Source: DATDCY01 sp031406795 [NCBI: Candidatus Rokuibacteriota bacterium] (GTDB lineage: Bacteria; JAUVQV01). From it: a stretch of DNA of 54,644 nucleotides. The stretch lies in contig JANOHV010000076.1 in NCBI GenBank assembly GCA_031406795.1, positions 1 to 54,644 of the forward strand, written 5' to 3'. Of the stretch, positions 51,694-54,644 are shown piece by piece. The number at the start of each line of letters is the position of its first letter. Within the stretch, counting starts at the first letter, position 1. Under the pieces are notes generated by a model. The model saw nothing but the letters and a program-made list of their open reading frames with translations, was not told where the DNA came from and made no database searches. The translations under genes were made by a program, and so were the position numbers.

Positions 51694-54237
51694 CTAGCGC
51701 AGCGTGCCGCCGAGCGGGATCGTGCCTTCGTAGCCGAATTGTGTCTGCCAGAAGCCTTCCGTGCTCTTGAAGACGTACCAGTTGCCGCCGGCCGGGTAGT
51801 AGCAGCCCAGGTCGCTTTTGTCGTCGCCGTCGAAATCGCCCACCACGGGTTCGGTGCCGGCGTAGCCGAAGGTCGTCTGCCAGAAACCGTCGGTGCTCTT
51901 GAAGACATACCAGTTCCCGCCGGGCGGGTAATAGCAGCCGATGTCGCTCCTGCCGTCGCCGTCGAAGTCCCCGATCACCGGGATCGTTCCGCCGTAGCCG
52001 AACGTCGTCTGCCAGAAGCCGTCCCGGCTCTGGAAGATGTACCAGTTGCCCCCCGGCGGGTAGTAACAGCCGATGTCGTCCCGGCCGTCGCCGTCGAAAT
52101 CCCCGACGACCGGAATCGTCCCGGCGTACCCGAACTGGGTCTGCCAGAAGCCCTCCGTGCTCTTGAAGACGTACCAGTTGCCGCCGGTCGGGTAGTAGCA
52201 GCCGATGTCGTCCCGCACGTCGCCGTCGAAGTCGCCGACGACCGGTGTCGTCCCGGCAAAGCCGAAGGTCGTTTCCCAGAAGCCGTCCGTGCTCATGGTC
52301 AACTGCCATTTCCCGGTGGCTGGTGAGTAATGGCCGAAGTCGGCCTTCCCGTCACCGTCGAAATCGCCGGTGACAGGGAGGGTACCGGCGTTGCCGAACT
52401 GCGTCTGCCAGAACCCGTCCGTGCTCCTGAACTCGTACCAGTTGCCGTCAGTCGGATAATAGCAGCCGATGTCCGAGCGACCATCACCGTCAAAGTCGTT
52501 CTTCATCTCCGGCAGGTCGGTCACGAAGATGGGGAATGTTTTTTCCGTCGACAAAAGCCCCTGGTCGGTCGTGCTGACCCGGATACTCAAGAGATTCTTC
52601 TTCCTGAAATTGAGATTGGCACTCGTCTGGAGCGAATCGCCAACGATTTGGAATGAACCGTTGTCCGTGCTCCCCGCCCCGCTCACCAGCGTGTAGATGA
52701 ACGTGCTCCCGGTATCTGGATCGCTGGAACTCAGAGAGCCGACCACCGTACCGTTGATCTGCCGCTCCGGGACAATGCTGCCGGCGAGGGCAATGTCCGT
52801 CGGCGCGTCGTTCACCGCGTTCACCGTCACCGGGAAGGTCCGCACAATGGAGTTATTCGCCGCCTGTCCGTCTTCTACGGTCACCGTGATCGTCGCGGTA
52901 CCGTTGACATTCGCGACCGGCGTGAAGCCGAGGGTGTCCGTCGCGCGTGGACTCGTGTAGGTCACCGTCGGATTCGGGATCAAGCCGGTGTTCGAGGAAG
53001 TTGCCGTTACCGTCAGCGACTGGGTCTCGCCGCCGCCCGCGGAAATGCCGGCCAGGTTCAACGTCTGCGGGCCGGCATCCTCGTCGATGGTCAGGGGCGA
53101 GATCGCGGCGAGGGTCGGCGCGTCGTTCACCGCGTTCACCGTCACATTCAAGGTCCGCACAGCAAGTATATTTGAACCGTACCCGGAGAGTACGATCACC
53201 TGGATGAGCGCGTTACCATTGGCATTGGCTACCGGTGTGAGTTCCAGGCTGCCCGTCGTGCTCGGACTCGTGTAGGTCACCGTCGGAGACGGGATCAGGT
53301 CGGTGTTCGTGGACAACGCCGACACCGTCACCCAATCGTTCTCCCCGCCGCCCGCTGAAATGCCGGCCAGGTTCACCGTCTGAGGGCCGGCGTCCTCGTC
53401 GATGGTCAGGGGCGAGACCGCGTCGATGGTCGGCGGATCGTTCACCGGGTTCACCGCCACCCAGAAGCTCCGCACAGCAGTGTTGTTCGCCGACTGCCCG
53501 TCGTTTACGGTCACCGTGATGAGCGCGGCACCGTTGGCATTCGCAAACGGCGTGAAGACCAGGCTGCCCGTCGTGCTCGGACTCGTGTACGTCACCGTCA
53601 TATTTGGGATGAGGCCGGGGTTCGAGGAAGTCGCCGTCACCGTCAGCGACTGGATCTCCCCCCCGCCCGCGGAAATGCCGGCCAGGGTCACCGTCTGCGG
53701 CCCGGCATCCTCGTTGATCGTCAGGTACGAGATCGGGTTGAGCGTCGGCTCGAGGTTCACCGCGGAAAGCCGATGTGCTACCTCAAAGTTAAAACGCGAG
53801 TAAGCACCCGCGCTGAAGAGCAATGCTCCCTGGGCTAAGTCGGCGGTCGATGTTCCGGACCAGGATAGGGTTTCTCCTACAGAGGTTGGTTGCCAAGGCT
53901 CGGGCGGGAAGGCTGTTCCATTGTGATAACCAGACGCCATGGTGAAAGATGCCCATGGCCCAACGGGAAGATCTGTGGTGTCACCAATAAAATCTGTCAG
54001 GGGGGAGGCCGAACTTTGGCTGTCACCAAATATTATGAAACCCCAACGCTGCCCTGGTGCCCAAGTGTTGTCATGGTTATCGAGTACAAGGTGAAACTCA
54101 TAGTTGTATGAACCACCATCAAGAGCGGTAACGAGATAGTCCAGCCTAAGCGGCGTCGTTGCCTTGGCTAAACCTGCCACCCCAATCAGAAACAATCCCG
54201 CTGCCAATCCCGCTGCCAATTTCGTTTTCATTGCCAC
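51694..54237 (-). CDS. Secreted repeat protein with cadherin-like and calcium-loop repeats
   Basis: 847 residues. Signal peptide MKTKLAAGLAAGLFLIGVAGLAKA. An N-terminal ~145-residue domain of unknown family is followed by three ~105-residue Ig/cadherin-like repeats, each opening with xEDAGPQT and LAGISAGGGE and ending NAVNDAPT. A further cadherin-like unit (SGAGSTDNGSFQIVGDSL) follows. Six C-terminal 44-residue repeats (DFDGDGRSDIGCYYP..GGNWYVFKST) carry DxDGDGxxD calcium-binding loops, VCBS/FG-GAP-like. Probably exported or surface-attached; no sorting signal recognised. Its C-terminus is nearly identical to the partial gene at the right edge. Confidence 0.85.
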   Translation of the reverse strand: MAMKTKLAAGLAAGLFLIGVAGLAKATTPLRLDYLVTALDGGSYNYEFHLVLDNHDNTWAPGQRWGFIIFGDSQSSASPLTDFIGDTTDLPVGPWASFTMASGYHNGTAFPPEPWQPTSVGETLSWSGTSTADLAQGALLFSAGAYSRFNFEVAHRLSAVNLEPTLNPISYLTINEDAGPQTVTLAGISAGGGEIQSLTVTATSSNPGLIPNMTVTYTSPSTTGSLVFTPFANANGAALITVTVNDGQSANNTAVRSFWVAVNPVNDPPTIDAVSPLTIDEDAGPQTVNLAGISAGGGENDWVTVSALSTNTDLIPSPTVTYTSPSTTGSLELTPVANANGNALIQVIVLSGYGSNILAVRTLNVTVNAVNDAPTLAAISPLTIDEDAGPQTLNLAGISAGGGETQSLTVTATSSNTGLIPNPTVTYTSPRATDTLGFTPVANVNGTATITVTVEDGQAANNSIVRTFPVTVNAVNDAPTDIALAGSIVPERQINGTVVGSLSSSDPDTGSTFIYTLVSGAGSTDNGSFQIVGDSLQTSANLNFRKKNLLSIRVSTTDQGLLSTEKTFPIFVTDLPEMKNDFDGDGRSDIGCYYPTDGNWYEFRSTDGFWQTQFGNAGTLPVTGDFDGDGKADFGHYSPATGKWQLTMSTDGFWETTFGFAGTTPVVGDFDGDVRDDIGCYYPTGGNWYVFKSTEGFWQTQFGYAGTIPVVGDFDGDGRDDIGCYYPPGGNWYIFQSRDGFWQTTFGYGGTIPVIGDFDGDGRSDIGCYYPPGGNWYVFKSTDGFWQTTFGYAGTEPVVGDFDGDDKSDLGCYYPAGGNWYVFKSTEGFWQTQFGYEGTIPLGGTLR
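51712..52503 (-). repeat. Six tandem 132-bp coding repeats
   Basis: Each unit encodes 44 residues with a DxDGDGxxD loop. The second unit (GHYSPATGKWQLTMST) is the most diverged; the last three are the closest in sequence. Confidence 0.9.
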
Positions 54238-54355
54238 TCTTCCCTGTTATCACATCTGCATCTTAGCCAGTCTGGCCGATGCGCCACACTCTGGACCACC
54301 ACAGCACGCTGCGTACCCTTCCCGAAGCCTTGCCCACCCCCGGGGCGCGCGCATG
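54238..54355. other. Short spacer between the two repeat-protein genes
   Basis: 118 bp. The last ~15 bp (GCGCATGCTAGCGCAG across the stop codon) also occurs at the 3' end of the gene at 51694, so the duplication includes bases beyond the coding end. Nothing else recognised; the promoter of 51694-54237 should be here. Confidence 0.5.

Positions 54356-54644
<289 letters not shown>

Noticed and set aside
51712-52503. Regular tandem repeats as a CRISPR array
   Set aside because: The 132-bp units are coding, with no short repeat/unique spacer alternation and no cas genes.

Overview
The window is G+C-rich (roughly two thirds by eye) and very densely coded. Gene content suggests an anaerobic or microaerobic member of the Desulfobacterota/Desulfuromonadia (old Deltaproteobacteria). 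The evidence is many chemoreceptors, a histidine kinase with periplasmic c-type heme motifs, DUF4388 and CheX proteins, a selenocysteine formate dehydrogenase with HybA/NrfD-type partners, a diheme cytochrome c peroxidase and a purH-purD-purE order. This is inference from gene content; there is no rRNA to settle it.

Layout. (1) 1-2543, minus: signalling operon of two CheY-like receivers, a kinase-like protein lacking its phosphoacceptor His, CheD, and a LuxR-type regulator cut by the left edge. (2) 2544-2981: intergenic region with a structured repeat found again at 11040-11163. (3) 2982-7100: DUF4388/SPOR-like membrane protein (plus), then a minus-strand group of ferredoxin, exported unknown protein and sugar-nucleotide reductase. 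(4) 7236-11036, plus: MoxR-DUF58-transglutaminase operon. (5) 11340-14672, plus: purH-purD-purE. (6) 14707-17617, minus: PhnD-like binding protein plus chemoreceptor. (7) 17758-24808, minus: respiratory/redox block with Sec-containing formate dehydrogenase, FeS subunit and NrfD membrane subunit, then a Sec-containing DsbA-like protein overlapping a diheme peroxidase. (8) 25081-27836, minus: comEC and an S4-domain gene. (9) 28127-39021, minus: ten-gene chemosensory operon (receptor, cheR, receiver, cheA, cheB, receiver, cheX, cheW, binding protein, receptor) with many 4-base ATGA overlaps. (10) 39234-40035: decayed chemoreceptor. (11) 40344-47118, minus: Yip1-like protein, aspS, heme-sensor kinase, NtrC-type regulator. 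(12) 47268-50182, plus: hybrid kinase with degenerate ATPase motifs coupled to a MOT1-type transporter. (13) 50437-54644: rlmN, tRNA-Arg(TCG), and two repeat-rich secreted proteins, the second cut by the right edge.

Main points of interest. Two in-frame TGA codons sit exactly at redox positions: FdhA residue 185, and the first position of the CxxC of a DsbA-like protein. The latter is followed by a hairpin whose loop carries GGUC 18 nt after the UGA, as I recall for E. coli fdhF. Two ~141-nt elements directly after stop codons (after nrfD and after the MOT1-like gene) fold into long hairpins; their arms differ in sequence between copies but stay self-complementary. Two sigma-54-like -24/-12 elements, upstream of the big chemosensory operon and of the decayed receptor, each have a CGGGCA-N3-TGCCCG-type palindrome centred exactly 63 bp upstream of the -24 GG, next to a gene for an NtrC-type activator. 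Two separate binding-protein/chemoreceptor pairs lack any transporter subunit, which suggests binding-protein-mediated sensing.

How the parts fit: molybdate-type transport, Sec insertion and the FDH/NrfD complex point to periplasmic formate oxidation feeding the quinone pool. The peroxidase, Sec-DsbA and heme-sensor kinase are periplasmic redox functions. The chemosensory genes would couple nutrient and redox signals to behaviour. No flagellar, CRISPR, phage or transposase genes were seen.
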